From Helcococcus massiliensis (GTDB lineage: Bacteria; Bacillota; Clostridia; Tissierellales; Peptoniphilaceae): a stretch of DNA of 64,000 bases. Positions 54,049 to 63,100 of the stretch are shown here, one piece after another. Each line of letters starts with the position of its first letter. Position 1 is the stretch's first letter. A model generated the notes under the pieces. The model was given only the letters and a program-made list of their open reading frames with translations. It was not told where the DNA came from and did no database searches. The translations under genes were made by a program, and so were the position numbers. Location: contig NZ_OGVE01000001.1 in the NCBI RefSeq assembly GCF_900258485.1, positions 62,001 through 126,000 on the forward strand, in the 5' to 3' direction.

Positions 54049-54630
54049 TCAAGCTTTTATATATATATTTTCATAAACTTGGTCTACTATATTTTCATAG
54101 CGTTCTTTTCTTGATTGACCTTCAACTTTATTTATATCAACTATGTCAGTATAGATTACTTGCATTTTTTTGAATGGCTTGTAATTTCCTTTTATCCTAA
54201 TTGGTAATATATTGGCATTACCTCTTACTGCCAACATAGCAATACCATTGTTGAAATTTTCTCTAGATATATCTTCTTTCTTTTTGATTCTTGTGCCTTC
54301 TGGAAATATTCCTAAAACTTCTTCATTTTCTAAAACTTCTTCAGCTTTTTTCAAAGCTTCCCTATCAAGTCCGTGCCTGTCAATTGGAAAGGCTCCTATA
54401 GACTTATAGAACATAGCCATAAATTTATTTTGGAATAATTCTTTTTTGGCCATAAAATATATTCTCTTATCAAAAGAAGCTATTAGCAATATAGGATCTA
54501 ACCAGCTCATATGGTTAGCACAAACAATCAATCTTTGATTTCCAATGTCTTTTGGCTTATTTACTTCTTCATATCTGAAAAAGATTTTTAATAGCAATTT
54601 TACTATGGGTTTTAATATCTTATATAACAT
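54049..54630 (-). CDS. plsC: 1-acyl-glycerol-3-phosphate acyltransferase
   Basis: Adds the second acyl chain to make phosphatidate. The 193-residue protein has the acyltransferase motifs NHMSWLDP (HX4D near residue 38) and GIFPEGTRIK (near 105), with a hydrophobic N-terminal part. Length is short but usual for Firmicute PlsC. It overlaps cmk by 11 bases; the cmk-plsC pair is widely conserved. Confidence 0.94.
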   Translation of the reverse strand: MLYKILKPIVKLLLKIFFRYEEVNKPKDIGNQRLIVCANHMSWLDPILLIASFDKRIYFMAKKELFQNKFMAMFYKSIGAFPIDRHGLDREALKKAEEVLENEEVLGIFPEGTRIKKKEDISRENFNNGIAMLAVRGNANILPIRIKGNYKPFKKMQVIYTDIVDINKVEGQSRKERYENIVDQVYENIYIKA

Positions 54631-55273
54631 GATTTTGCTCCAGGTATTGCTTCATCAGGTCAATTACCCCATCTTCAGATAAGTCTGTGCTATCTATAAG
54701 TATGGCATCATCTGCTTGTTTAAGAGGAGTTATTTCCCTTGTTGAATCAAAGTCATCCCTTCTTTTTATATCTGCCAATACAGCTTCAAAGTCTTGGTTG
54801 GTTTCTTTACTATCTTGAAGTCTTCTTCTAGCTCTTTCTTCAGCACTTGCTGTTAAAAAAAATTTGATGCTTGCATCTTTCAAAACATGTGATCCTATGT
54901 CCCTACCATCAAGGATAATATTCGATTGTTTTGCAATTTTTCTTTGCATTTCAACTAACTTTTCTCGAACCCTTCTATAAGATGAAACTAAAGAAACATT
55001 TTTAGTAACTTGCTCGCTACGTATTTCCTTGCTGATGTCTTTCCCATCTAGATAAAACTTATTATCTTCAATAGAAAGATTGATATCATCTAATTTAGAA
55101 TTAATCAATTCTTCATCATTTATATCAATATTGTTAGCTAAAAAATAATATGTATAACTTCTATACATAGCTCCTGTGTCTAAGTAATTAAATCCTATCT
55201 TCTCAGACAATCTTTTTGCAATTGTTGATTTACCAGCTCCGGCCGGGCCATCTATGGCTATTGATTTATACAT
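54620..55273 (-). CDS. cmk: Cytidylate kinase
   Basis: Phosphorylates CMP and dCMP. The P-loop IDGPAGAGKSTIAKRL is at residues 6-21, and the CMP-binding block with YLDTGAMYRSYT and LDGRDIGSHVLKDA is present. Length 217 is typical. It lies 8 bp after rluB and overlaps plsC. The combination rluB-cmk-plsC is common in low-GC Gram-positives. Confidence 0.96.
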   Translation of the reverse strand: MYKSIAIDGPAGAGKSTIAKRLSEKIGFNYLDTGAMYRSYTYYFLANNIDINDEELINSKLDDINLSIEDNKFYLDGKDISKEIRSEQVTKNVSLVSSYRRVREKLVEMQRKIAKQSNIILDGRDIGSHVLKDASIKFFLTASAEERARRRLQDSKETNQDFEAVLADIKRRDDFDSTREITPLKQADDAILIDSTDLSEDGVIDLMKQYLEQNHVI

Positions 55274-55281
55274 AGCTACTC

Positions 55282-55974
55282 CTATAAATTTTTCAAATAA
55301 TTAATCTCTTTATCGGTCATATTTCTGTATTTACCTAAGTCTATACCGTCTAGGGAAATATCACCTATCTTAATCCTATTTAAGTCGACTACCTTATAGT
55401 TTAGAGAAGCAAACATACGACGTATTTGTCTGTTTTTACCCTCTTTTATTTTTATTTCAATAGTTTTATCTCCAAGTCTGTTTATGATACATGGCTGGGT
55501 TATATAGCCCCCTATATCTACACCTTTTTCCAGAACTTCTTTGTGTCTTGGTAAAAATCTTTTATCTATTCTAACTAAATATGTTTTAAATAATTCTGAT
55601 CTTGGATGAATCACCTTGTTATAGATATTTCCATCATTAGTAATCATGATCAATCCCCTAGAATCCTTATCTAGTCTTCCTATGGAAAAAAGCTTAATGT
55701 CTATATCTATTAGGTCAAAAATAATCTTATCATCAAATTTTTTACTATTGGTGCAAGCATATCCCACAGGCTTATTTAATAGGAAATAGTATTTATCGTC
55801 TAGAGGTTTTATAATCTGGCCCTTATACTTTACTACATCCTTGTCTAAGTCAACTTTAGCCCCTGGAGTATCAATTATTTCATCATTTATAGTTATAAAA
55901 CCCTGCTGGACTAGTTCATCAGCCTTTCTCCTAGATGCTACACCAGACTTAGAAATAAACTTATTAATTCTCAT
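55282..55974 (-). CDS. rluB: 23S rRNA pseudouridine synthase, RluB family
   Basis: Isomerises a uridine in the peptidyl-transferase region of 23S rRNA. An S4 RNA-binding domain is at residues 1-60 (MRINKFISKSGVASRRKADE). The catalytic block GRLDKDSRGLIMITNDG contains the active Asp near residue 101. KIKEGKNRQIRRMF is the third family motif. I chose the ATG at 55974; two more ATG codons lie up to three codons upstream and overlap the end of scpB. The scpA-scpB-rluB order is standard. Confidence 0.93.
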   Translation of the reverse strand: MRINKFISKSGVASRRKADELVQQGFITINDEIIDTPGAKVDLDKDVVKYKGQIIKPLDDKYYFLLNKPVGYACTNSKKFDDKIIFDLIDIDIKLFSIGRLDKDSRGLIMITNDGNIYNKVIHPRSELFKTYLVRIDKRFLPRHKEVLEKGVDIGGYITQPCIINRLGDKTIEIKIKEGKNRQIRRMFASLNYKVVDLNRIKIGDISLDGIDLGKYRNMTDKEINYLKNL

Positions 55975-56515
55975 CATAGTCATCTTCTAAATCCAAATCT
56001 AACTTGTCTAGGTTATCAATGCTTGGTAATTCTGCAAGACTTGACAAGTCAAAGGCCCTTAAAAATTCATTAGTTGTGGCATAAAGGATTGGCTTACCAA
56101 TGGTATCGGCCTTGCCCACTTCTTTTATGAGGTTTTTAGCCTTTAAGGTATCAATAGAGGAATATGACTTCACCCCTCTTATATTGTCAATCTCAACCCT
56201 TGTTACTGGTTGTTTATAGGCTATGATAGCCAAAACTTCCATGGATGAATTGCTAATTTTTTTATTACTTTGCTTGATCAATTTTGCCAAGTATTCCTGG
56301 TGTTCTTTCCTTGTCGACATTTGAAAATGATCATCTCTTTCATTGATTACAATACCACGTCTGTAGTGGTCAAACTCATCTTGAAGTTCTTTCAAAATGC
56401 TGCGGGTAGTTCTCTTGTCTTGGTCAATGATTTTCATTAGCTCATCAATATGTAAGGGCTCTGACCAAGCAAATAAAATGGCCTCAACTATTGATTTAAG
56501 TTCTCTATTTGTCAT
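55964..56515 (-). CDS. scpB: Segregation and condensation protein B
   Basis: Winged-helix partner that bridges ScpA and the Smc ATPase for chromosome condensation. The 183-residue protein has two winged-helix domains and the conserved EVLAIIAYKQPVTRVEIDNI then IRGV block near residue 100. It overlaps scpA by 11 bases and rluB at the 3' end. The smc gene is not in this window. Confidence 0.95.
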   Translation of the reverse strand: MTNRELKSIVEAILFAWSEPLHIDELMKIIDQDKRTTRSILKELQDEFDHYRRGIVINERDDHFQMSTRKEHQEYLAKLIKQSNKKISNSSMEVLAIIAYKQPVTRVEIDNIRGVKSYSSIDTLKAKNLIKEVGKADTIGKPILYATTNEFLRAFDLSSLAELPSIDNLDKLDLDLEDDYDEN

Positions 56516-57272
56516 TGGTCACCTCCTCATCTTTTGGTAAGAATGTTTGTAAGTCATTTAACTCTACAGTAATTTCAAAATTTTCTTTGTCTTGCAATAT
56601 GTTTAAGTTTCTAATCTTTGATAATTCTAAAATTGATAAAAATATAGTAATGGCTTCCGCCTTTTTCTCAACCTTTTTTAGCATGTGAGTAATATTTATA
56701 AATTTCTTGGCTATTAAGTCAAGTTTTATCCTGTTTGAATATTCGTCAACTGAAAATTCTTCCCTATCTAGTATCTTATCAATCTTAAATTCATCTTCAG
56801 CTAAAAAGTTATTTACTAGTTCATTAATAGTATTTTCAAGTACTTTTATATCATAAGTGATTTCATTATTTTCAGACTTATAAGCTGATAGGTCTTCTTG
56901 AAGTTTATAAAACTTAGTCTTCCCATCCTCCTCTTGTTGTCTGAAAAATCCTATAGTTGATTTAATATTCTTATAGATGATAAGTCTTCTTAAAAATTCT
57001 TCTTCAGAAATGATACTATCATCATCTAGCTCTTCTTCAACTTCAACCTTATCCTTGATTAAGGACCTAGTTTTGATATAAAGAAGTTGACTGGCTATCA
57101 AGATAAAATCAGCTGTTTCTTCTACAGGTATATCTATATCTTTAATTGATTGAATATAATCATTGGTAATTTCAGATAAATTCACTTCATAAATGTCGTA
57201 TTTTGAACTTTTAATTAAATCTAATAAAAGATCAAAAGGACCATAAAATTCACCTGTAGATACATTTATCAT
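56505..57272 (-). CDS. scpA: Segregation and condensation protein A
   Basis: Kleisin that links the Smc heads. The 255-residue protein begins with GEFYGPFDLLLDLIKSSKYD, the family opening, and has DFILIASQLLYIKTRSLI near residue 55. The C-terminal winged helix has ITIFLSILELSKI near 208. The overlap with scpB matches the usual operon. The start is separated from the M50 protease gene by 8 bases. Confidence 0.95.
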   Translation of the reverse strand: MINVSTGEFYGPFDLLLDLIKSSKYDIYEVNLSEITNDYIQSIKDIDIPVEETADFILIASQLLYIKTRSLIKDKVEVEEELDDDSIISEEEFLRRLIIYKNIKSTIGFFRQQEEDGKTKFYKLQEDLSAYKSENNEITYDIKVLENTINELVNNFLAEDEFKIDKILDREEFSVDEYSNRIKLDLIAKKFINITHMLKKVEKKAEAITIFLSILELSKIRNLNILQDKENFEITVELNDLQTFLPKDEEVTNDK

Positions 57273-57280
57273 ACTTTCTC

Positions 57281-57883
57281 CTAAACTAAAATATTAGTAA
57301 AAAACTTATAAACAAATAAAATCATTGGACTAAATATTTTATCTATTAAGCCACTAGCAATTAATATAACTAATATGAAAAATGAATATTTCTCATACTT
57401 GTAAATAAAGTATTGGAATTTATCTGGTAAGAATGATGCCAATATCTTTGATCCATCTAAAGGTGGTATAGGTATCAGGTTAAATACTGCAAAAACTATA
57501 CCATAAAAGCTTATGTGGTCTAATAAGACAAAAACTATTTCATTTAATTCTACATTAACCATTATAAACATGCAGATAAAGGCTGTAAGTAAGTTCATAA
57601 CAATACCTGCTATGGCAACTGTAAATAATCCAAGTCTTTTCTTTTTAAAATTAAATTGATTTATTGGTACGGGTTTTGCCCAACCAAATCTAAAAACTAT
57701 CATAGATATGGTGCCCAATAAATCAAGATGTTTCAGAGGATTTAAGGTCAATCTACCATTATCCTTTGCGGTAGTATCCCCATTTAAATAGGCCACATAT
57801 CCATGGGCCCATTCATGGGTTACCAATACAAATATTATAGATACGGCCGTAATTATATATGATAAAATTTGTGTCTTATCCAT
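57281..57883 (-). CDS. Site-2 protease family (M50) membrane metalloprotease
   Basis: Polytopic membrane protein of 200 residues. The zinc site is HEWAHGYVAYLNGDTTA near residue 23 (HExxH), and the second metal motif FNLIPIPPLDGSKIL near 134. It has about five to six hydrophobic helices. It resembles the short YwhC/Rip-like group without a PDZ domain; the substrate is unknown. It lies between a Nudix hydrolase and scpA, and shares its last base with the Nudix stop region. Confidence 0.9.
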   Translation of the reverse strand: MDKTQILSYIITAVSIIFVLVTHEWAHGYVAYLNGDTTAKDNGRLTLNPLKHLDLLGTISMIVFRFGWAKPVPINQFNFKKKRLGLFTVAIAGIVMNLLTAFICMFIMVNVELNEIVFVLLDHISFYGIVFAVFNLIPIPPLDGSKILASFLPDKFQYFIYKYEKYSFFILVILIASGLIDKIFSPMILFVYKFFTNILV

Positions 57884-58431
57884 TATAGGCCATACTTTCT
57901 TGCTGCATATAAGATACCAATTATAGTCTTGGCATCCATTATCTCAAAGTTTTCCACCATTTCTAGGGCATCATTTAAAGGCACTAAAACTGGTTCTACA
58001 TATTCATCGTCATCTTGGTCTAACTTACTTTCTTCTAAGTCAGTAGCTAAAAATACAGAAAAAATTTCATCAGTAAAACCTGGTGAAGAATATGATTCAA
58101 CAAGTAATTCCAACTTGTTTGGCTTCATACCTATTTCTTCTTGAGCTTCTCTTCTAGCAGCTTCTTGCAAGCTTTCATTTCCATCAACTAGGCCTGCAGG
58201 TATTTCATATATTACCTTATCTACTGCTTTTCTATATTGCTTAACCAGATAAATTTCTTGGTTTTCTGTAACAGCAACAAGACTTACACCCCTTTGGTGT
58301 TCAACAATTTCTCTTTTGCTATAGGACATGTTAGCTAGCTCAACTGTATCAACCCTAACTTTTATAATCCTACCATCATAGATAGTTTCTGATTTAATTG
58401 TTTCTTCATGGTGTATTTTATTTTCACTCAT
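57883..58431 (-). CDS. Nudix hydrolase, ADP-ribose pyrophosphatase type
   Basis: Cleaves ADP-ribose or related nucleoside diphosphates. The Nudix box lies at GLVDGNESLQEAARREAQEEIG, residues about 86-107, with a complete REAQEE core (quoted segments only as markers). Its length of 182 and the preceding YEIPAG block fit the ADPR pyrophosphatase group. The ATG at 58431 follows GGAGG. The gene is just after recN. Confidence 0.9.
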   Translation of the reverse strand: MSENKIHHEETIKSETIYDGRIIKVRVDTVELANMSYSKREIVEHQRGVSLVAVTENQEIYLVKQYRKAVDKVIYEIPAGLVDGNESLQEAARREAQEEIGMKPNKLELLVESYSSPGFTDEIFSVFLATDLEESKLDQDDDEYVEPVLVPLNDALEMVENFEIMDAKTIIGILYAARKYGL

Positions 58432-58432
58432 C

Positions 58433-60088
58433 TTAAACCTCCAGCAATTCTCTAGCATTTGATAAACTTTTTTCTGTTATATCATGACCTGAAATCAATC
58501 GTGCTATTTCTTTTATTTTACCATCTTCATCTAAAACATTTACATTGGATACAGTTTTCTCACCAACTACATCCTTACTTATTAGATAGTGGCTATCAGA
58601 TTTAGCAGCGATTTGTGCTAGGTGTGAAATCACTATTAATTGTATAGATTTAGATATTTTTTTCAACTTATCCCCAACTATGTCGGCTGTTTTCCCGCTG
58701 ATACCAGTATCAATTTCGTCAAAAATTATAGTTTGTATAGAGTCTGATTCAGACAATACAGCCTTCATAGCTAGCATAAATCTCGAAATTTCACCACCAG
58801 ATGAAACTTGGCTTAGACTCTTCAAGTCTTGGCCCTTATTTGTAGAAATCATAAAATCTATATCATCTATACCATCTTTATTTATATTGTCTTTTTTATT
58901 AAAGGCTATCTTAAACTTGATATGGTCCATATTCATTTCTTGAAGCTCATCAACTATACGTCTTTCTAAATTTGCAGCTATTTCTTTTCTTAGCTTGCTT
59001 AGCTGGTCTGCAATTTTTTGATTATCTTTATCAAGAGCATACAATTTTGAGTTTATATCATTTAGGACCTTGTCTATATTACTAATAGTTTGATATCTAT
59101 CTTTGATATCATCTAAAAACTTGAGTATCTCTTCTTTGTCTCTTCCATATTTCATTTTCAATACTTGGAAGCTTGAGAATAGGTCTTCAATTATTTGTAT
59201 CCTCTCTTCGTCTATATCTAAAGTATAGGAATAGTCTTCAAGATTTTTTGAAAAATCATTAATCTCTTCCCTTATATTCAAAGCCCAAGAGCTAAGGTCT
59301 TTCAAGTCATCATCCATAGCCGCTAGGTCATTCATGGCGCTATAGACATTGAAGGCAAAGTCTTTAAATGATAGAGACCTATTATTGTCATTCAATATAG
59401 ACAATAAAGAGTTGGTACCTTCAATCAATTCCTTTTGGTTAGATAGCTTTTTATATTCTTTATTTAATTTATCTTCGTCATACTTGTCAAAGTCAAAGGC
59501 TTCTATTTCTTCAATTTGATATTTTAATAAGTCTTTTTCTCTTTCAAGTTCTTCTGGACTTATTTTTAAGTCTTCTAATTTTTCTTTTAATTGCTTTTCT
59601 TCTTTTAGGTTTGCTTTAATTTTATTTTTTAGACCGATAGTTTCATTGTTAAAATTATCAATCATATTTATGTAGTTAGCCTTATTCAATACGATAAGGC
59701 TAGAATGTTGACCATGGATATCAAATATGAGATCCGTTAAGTCAGACATTACTTTTAGACTGCATGCCCTGTTATTAATTTTGTTAATTGTAGAATTATC
59801 TGTAAATTCTCTAGTAAGAATGATGTTTTCTTCAGGTTCGAAACCATTTTCTGTTAAAAAGCTTTTGATAGTATCATTGGTCTTAAATACTGCCTCAACA
59901 ATAGTTTTGTCAGAAAATGAGCCTAGATAGTCCCTAGTAAACCTATCCCCCTTTAACAGAGATAGGGTCTTCAAAAGTAAAGACTTTCCAGACCCTGTTT
60001 CACCTGATATTATATTTAATCCTTCAGAAAAATTTAAATTGATTTCTTCAATTATAGCAAAATTTTTCACATACAAATTTAGTAACAT
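58433..60088 (-). CDS. recN: DNA repair protein RecN
   Basis: SMC-like ATPase acting at double-strand breaks. The Walker A block ISGETGSGKSLLLKTL is near residue 28, long coiled coils fill the middle (about 155-370), and the signature SSGGEISRFMLAMKAVL and the Walker B region IIFDEIDTGISG are near 435-475. Length 551 is normal. It lies 9 bp after argR, the standard order. No LexA site is seen in front of it. Confidence 0.96.
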   Translation of the reverse strand: MLLNLYVKNFAIIEEINLNFSEGLNIISGETGSGKSLLLKTLSLLKGDRFTRDYLGSFSDKTIVEAVFKTNDTIKSFLTENGFEPEENIILTREFTDNSTINKINNRACSLKVMSDLTDLIFDIHGQHSSLIVLNKANYINMIDNFNNETIGLKNKIKANLKEEKQLKEKLEDLKISPEELEREKDLLKYQIEEIEAFDFDKYDEDKLNKEYKKLSNQKELIEGTNSLLSILNDNNRSLSFKDFAFNVYSAMNDLAAMDDDLKDLSSWALNIREEINDFSKNLEDYSYTLDIDEERIQIIEDLFSSFQVLKMKYGRDKEEILKFLDDIKDRYQTISNIDKVLNDINSKLYALDKDNQKIADQLSKLRKEIAANLERRIVDELQEMNMDHIKFKIAFNKKDNINKDGIDDIDFMISTNKGQDLKSLSQVSSGGEISRFMLAMKAVLSESDSIQTIIFDEIDTGISGKTADIVGDKLKKISKSIQLIVISHLAQIAAKSDSHYLISKDVVGEKTVSNVNVLDEDGKIKEIARLISGHDITEKSLSNARELLEV

Positions 60089-60097
60089 TCAGCCACC

Positions 60098-60553
60098 TTA
60101 ACTATTCATCATATCCTTTAGTCTTTGTAAGACTAGTTTTGAGTCATAATCTTCCTCAATATCTAAAAGTATAGTATCGTGTCCAGCTATGATACCAGCA
60201 ATCCCTGGGATTTGTTGGGTAACTATAGCTTGAGCTACAACAGTTGCAGCATAAGAAATTGTATTTACATAAATCTTGTTTCTGTTTACTTTGAAAGCTA
60301 AAACAGATGATTTGAATACCTTGATCAATCTTTCATTTAAGGTATCTCTCATTGTATCAATAACTGTATACTTGTATGCGCCTGATGAAGTTTGAACCTT
60401 AGTTATCCTTAGTTCTTTTATATCTCTTGAAATAGTAGCTTGTGTAGCTATTATTCCTCTTTCTTTCAATAACTCTGTTAATTCTTCTTGAGTATCGATA
60501 TCTTGATTTTCAATTAAAGATAAAATTAATCTTTGTCTATCATATTTACGCAT
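60098..60553 (-). CDS. argR: Arginine repressor ArgR
   Basis: Arginine-sensing hexameric repressor of arginine synthesis and activator of catabolism. The N-terminal winged helix (about 1-70) has RQRLILSLIENQDIDTQEEL and ATISRDIKELRI. The C-terminal core has PGIAGIIAGHDTILLD with the arginine-binding GHDT. Length 151. Its place between xseB and recN is typical, but dxs/ispA/tlyA, usually nearby, are absent. Confidence 0.96.
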   Translation of the reverse strand: MRKYDRQRLILSLIENQDIDTQEELTELLKERGIIATQATISRDIKELRITKVQTSSGAYKYTVIDTMRDTLNERLIKVFKSSVLAFKVNRNKIYVNTISYAATVVAQAIVTQQIPGIAGIIAGHDTILLDIEEDYDSKLVLQRLKDMMNS

Positions 60554-60576
60554 TTGTAACCTCTCTTCTTCTAATA

Positions 60577-60768
60577 TTATTCATTAATATTTGAATTAAT
60601 ATTTTCGATTTCTAATTTTGCTTTTTCTATATAATTGTTTAGCTTTTTGTAAATATCAGCGCTTGTTTTGTACAAGCGTATTGATTCATCAAGACTTACA
60701 TCTTCCTCATTTATTTTTTCGGAGATAGCCTTGTATTCACCTAAAAGCTGTTCGAAATTCTCACTCAT
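60577..60768 (-). CDS. xseB: Exonuclease VII small subunit
   Basis: Short helical protein of 63 residues that binds XseA to form exonuclease VII. It begins MSENFEQLLGEYKAISEKIN and has LDESIRLYKTSADIYKK, the family pattern of two helices. The ATG at 60768 has AAGGAG six bases upstream and overlaps xseA by 8 bases. Confidence 0.93.
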   Translation of the reverse strand: MSENFEQLLGEYKAISEKINEEDVSLDESIRLYKTSADIYKKLNNYIEKAKLEIENINSNINE

Positions 60769-61933
60769 CAACTTCTCCTTCAATATATATTTTCAACTTA
60801 CGCTTAGAATTAGATAAATAATAAGTTTTATTTACCTTTAATTTATCTAGTTCTAGGTAAATTCCCTCATCATCTTGTAGGTAGATTTGATTTTTAGCTA
60901 TTATGTCGTTGTACGCATCCCCTAAGGCTTTATAGTAATCATTTATAAGATTACTTGAGTTATTTAACTTATCATTGATAGTTAAACTTATTTCTCCCTC
61001 TATATTGTTTACCCGATTTTCTAACTTTTCCAACAAAAAATTGGGGTTTTTTAATTCAATTTTATGATGGATATTATCTACAAGATTTCTACTAGTTAAA
61101 TACTTATTAAAAAGCTGATTTTGAATGTTAGATTTCAAATATTTGATGGTTTCTCTAGCCTGAACCATATTCTTAACTATATATTCTCCGGCCTTGGTAG
61201 GAGTTTGAAGGTGGATATCAGCAACCATATCTGCTATAGACAAGTCTATTTCGTGGCCTATTGCAGTCATGATTGGAGTATCTAAAGAAAAAATCTTATC
61301 AGCTAGTTCTTCAGCATCAAAGGCTGACAAGTCATTTTTAGAACCTCCACCCCTGGTAACTACTATTAAATCCAAGTCCATATTATCTAATAAGTCTAAA
61401 GCCTGAACAATATTTTCAGGTGCCAACTTTCCCTGGACCAAAGCTGGAAGATAGAAAATTTTACCATGGTAATTGTTAGTAGTCAATACCTTGATAAAAT
61501 CATAATATGCAGCTGATTCTAACCCTGAAACCAAGCCTATTTTCTCTGGGTATAAGGGAATGTTTTTCTTTTTATCCAGATCAAAGTATCCCTTATTTTG
61601 AAGTTTTATCTTCAATTTATCTAGTTGTATGGAATCTTTCCCCTTGCCAAGTAGACTACATGACTCAACTCTCAATTGATACTTAGAATCTCTTAAATAT
61701 AAATTAATAGATCCTTCTGCAACTACCTGGTCACCTTCTTTGAAATTGAAGTCATTGCCAAAGTAGACACAAGATAAGTTTTCATCATCTTCATTTAATT
61801 GAAAGTAAGTATAATACTTACTTGATAGATCCTTTATTTCACCAACAATTTTTACTCGTCTCAAAATAGGATCAGTTTTAATCTCTTGACTTAAATATTT
61901 ACCTAACTGCTTAACAGTAATAAAATTTTTCAT
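60761..61933 (-). CDS. xseA: Exonuclease VII large subunit
   Basis: Degrades single-stranded DNA. An N-terminal OB fold (about 1-100) is followed by the catalytic domain with VVTRGGGSKNDLSAFD near residue 190 and TAIGHEIDLSIADMVADI near 232. The coiled-coil part is short: length 390, against about 450 in many relatives. It overlaps both nusB and xseB, forming the usual nusB-xseA-xseB group. Confidence 0.95.
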   Translation of the reverse strand: MKNFITVKQLGKYLSQEIKTDPILRRVKIVGEIKDLSSKYYTYFQLNEDDENLSCVYFGNDFNFKEGDQVVAEGSINLYLRDSKYQLRVESCSLLGKGKDSIQLDKLKIKLQNKGYFDLDKKKNIPLYPEKIGLVSGLESAAYYDFIKVLTTNNYHGKIFYLPALVQGKLAPENIVQALDLLDNMDLDLIVVTRGGGSKNDLSAFDAEELADKIFSLDTPIMTAIGHEIDLSIADMVADIHLQTPTKAGEYIVKNMVQARETIKYLKSNIQNQLFNKYLTSRNLVDNIHHKIELKNPNFLLEKLENRVNNIEGEISLTINDKLNNSSNLINDYYKALGDAYNDIIAKNQIYLQDDEGIYLELDKLKVNKTYYLSNSKRKLKIYIEGEVDE

Positions 61934-62319
61934 TAAATATCCTTGGCTATTGATGATAAAATTCCATTAATCAACTTGTATGAATCTTGGTTTCCATATT
62001 TTTTAGCATTTTCCACAGCTTCATTTATAGCTACACTAGTTGGCACAGTCTTAGAAATCACAAACTCATTTACCGCTACTCTAAGAATGGCAGATTCTAT
62101 AGCTAGCAAAGTATTCATATTTGAATTTGACATATGATCTTCTATTATTTGGTCAATTTCATCAACATTATCAAAAATCGCCAGTAAAGAAGACCTGATA
62201 AATTCTGTATTTACCTTGTGATAATCAAGTATATTATCCAAATAATCTTTTTCAATTTTATTTAATTGGCTTTGATAGGCTAACTTAATAACCCATTCTC
62301 TTTCCTGTGTACGGTTCAT
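61933..62319 (-). CDS. nusB: Transcription antitermination factor NusB
   Basis: Works with S10 to keep rRNA transcription going. All-helical, 128 residues, with the basic start RTQEREWVIKLAYQSQL and the VPTSVAINEAVENAKKYG block near residue 95. It is linked to efp upstream by 1 base and to xseA by one shared base. Sequence and context are typical. Confidence 0.95.
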   Translation of the reverse strand: MNRTQEREWVIKLAYQSQLNKIEKDYLDNILDYHKVNTEFIRSSLLAIFDNVDEIDQIIEDHMSNSNMNTLLAIESAILRVAVNEFVISKTVPTSVAINEAVENAKKYGNQDSYKLINGILSSIAKDI

Positions 62320-62320
62320 T

Positions 62321-62878
62321 TTACACTCTTGACATGTATTCGCCAGTTCTTGTATCTATTTTTAATACATCTCCTATTTCAACAAATAATGGAACATTTA
62401 GAGTATAACCTGTTTCTACAGTAGCTGGTTTTGTAGCACCTTGGGCTGTGTCACCTTTGAAACCTGGTTCTGTGTCAGTAACTTCCAATTCAACAAAGTT
62501 TGGTGCAGCAACTGAGAATGGTTCACCGTCTATATATTCGATTGATGCTATTTCATTTTCTTTAACAAATTTTGATGCTTCTTCAAACATTGATGGGTCC
62601 ATTGGTAATTGTTCGTAAGTTTCAGGATCCATAAATACGAAGAATTGTCCGTCATTGTATAAATATTGCATTTCTCTTGATTCAACCATTACTTGTCTAA
62701 ACTTTTCATTTGGGTTTATAGTAACTTCTTTTGAACCACCTGATTTTACATTTTTGATTTTTGTTCTTATGAATGCAGGACCCTTACCTGGCTTAACGTG
62801 TTGGAAATCAATCACCTGCCAAATTTGTCCATCATCTTCAAAAGTAACACCTTTTTTTAATTCATTTGCTCCTAACAT
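62321..62878 (-). CDS. efp: Translation elongation factor P
   Basis: Relieves stalling at proline runs. The 185-residue protein has three OB-type domains; the tip loop reads KPGKGPAFIRTKIKN, with a Lys that can be modified, and the C-terminal VPLFVEIGDVLKIDTRTGEY signature is present. GGAGG precedes the ATG. It is first in the long unit nusB-xseA-xseB-argR-recN and has its own promoter. Confidence 0.97.
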   Translation of the reverse strand: MLGANELKKGVTFEDDGQIWQVIDFQHVKPGKGPAFIRTKIKNVKSGGSKEVTINPNEKFRQVMVESREMQYLYNDGQFFVFMDPETYEQLPMDPSMFEEASKFVKENEIASIEYIDGEPFSVAAPNFVELEVTDTEPGFKGDTAQGATKPATVETGYTLNVPLFVEIGDVLKIDTRTGEYMSRV

Positions 62879-62914
62879 AGAGACCTCCTTTTATTATCAT
62901 AAATTTAACTCATA

Positions 62915-62943
62915 AGTATAGTATACTATAATTTATTTGTAAA
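62915..62943 (-). promoter_or_regulatory. Promoter of efp unit
   Basis: On the minus strand TTTACA (plus 62938-62943) and TATACT (plus 62915-62920) are 17 bases apart. It would start the efp-nusB-xseA run. Confidence 0.75.
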
Positions 62944-63029
62944 ATGAATATTTAAATGAAATTTTACATAAGACTTTTTGTTAAAATTTAAGCTATTTTT
63001 AGGAATTTAAAATTTAAAAAATTTTGTTT

Positions 63030-63056
63030 TACAAGAATTGAAGTAAAATTCTTGTA
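63030..63056. repeat. Perfect 10-bp inverted repeat upstream of efp
   Basis: TACAAGAATT (63030-63039) and AATTCTTGTA (63047-63056) are exact complements with a 7-base loop. It lies between the DUF898-like gene's terminator and the efp promoter. It may be a second terminator arm or an operator. Confidence 0.5.
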
Positions 63057-63068
63057 TATTTTTTCACT

Positions 63069-63094
63069 AAAAAAAGACAGGTCTCCCCTGTCTT
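63069..63094 (-). terminator. Terminator after DUF898-like gene
   Basis: On the minus strand AAGACAGG and CCTGTCTT form an 8-bp stem with a 5-base loop followed by TTTTTT. It ends the small membrane-protein gene. Confidence 0.85.
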
Positions 63095-63100
63095 CTTTAT

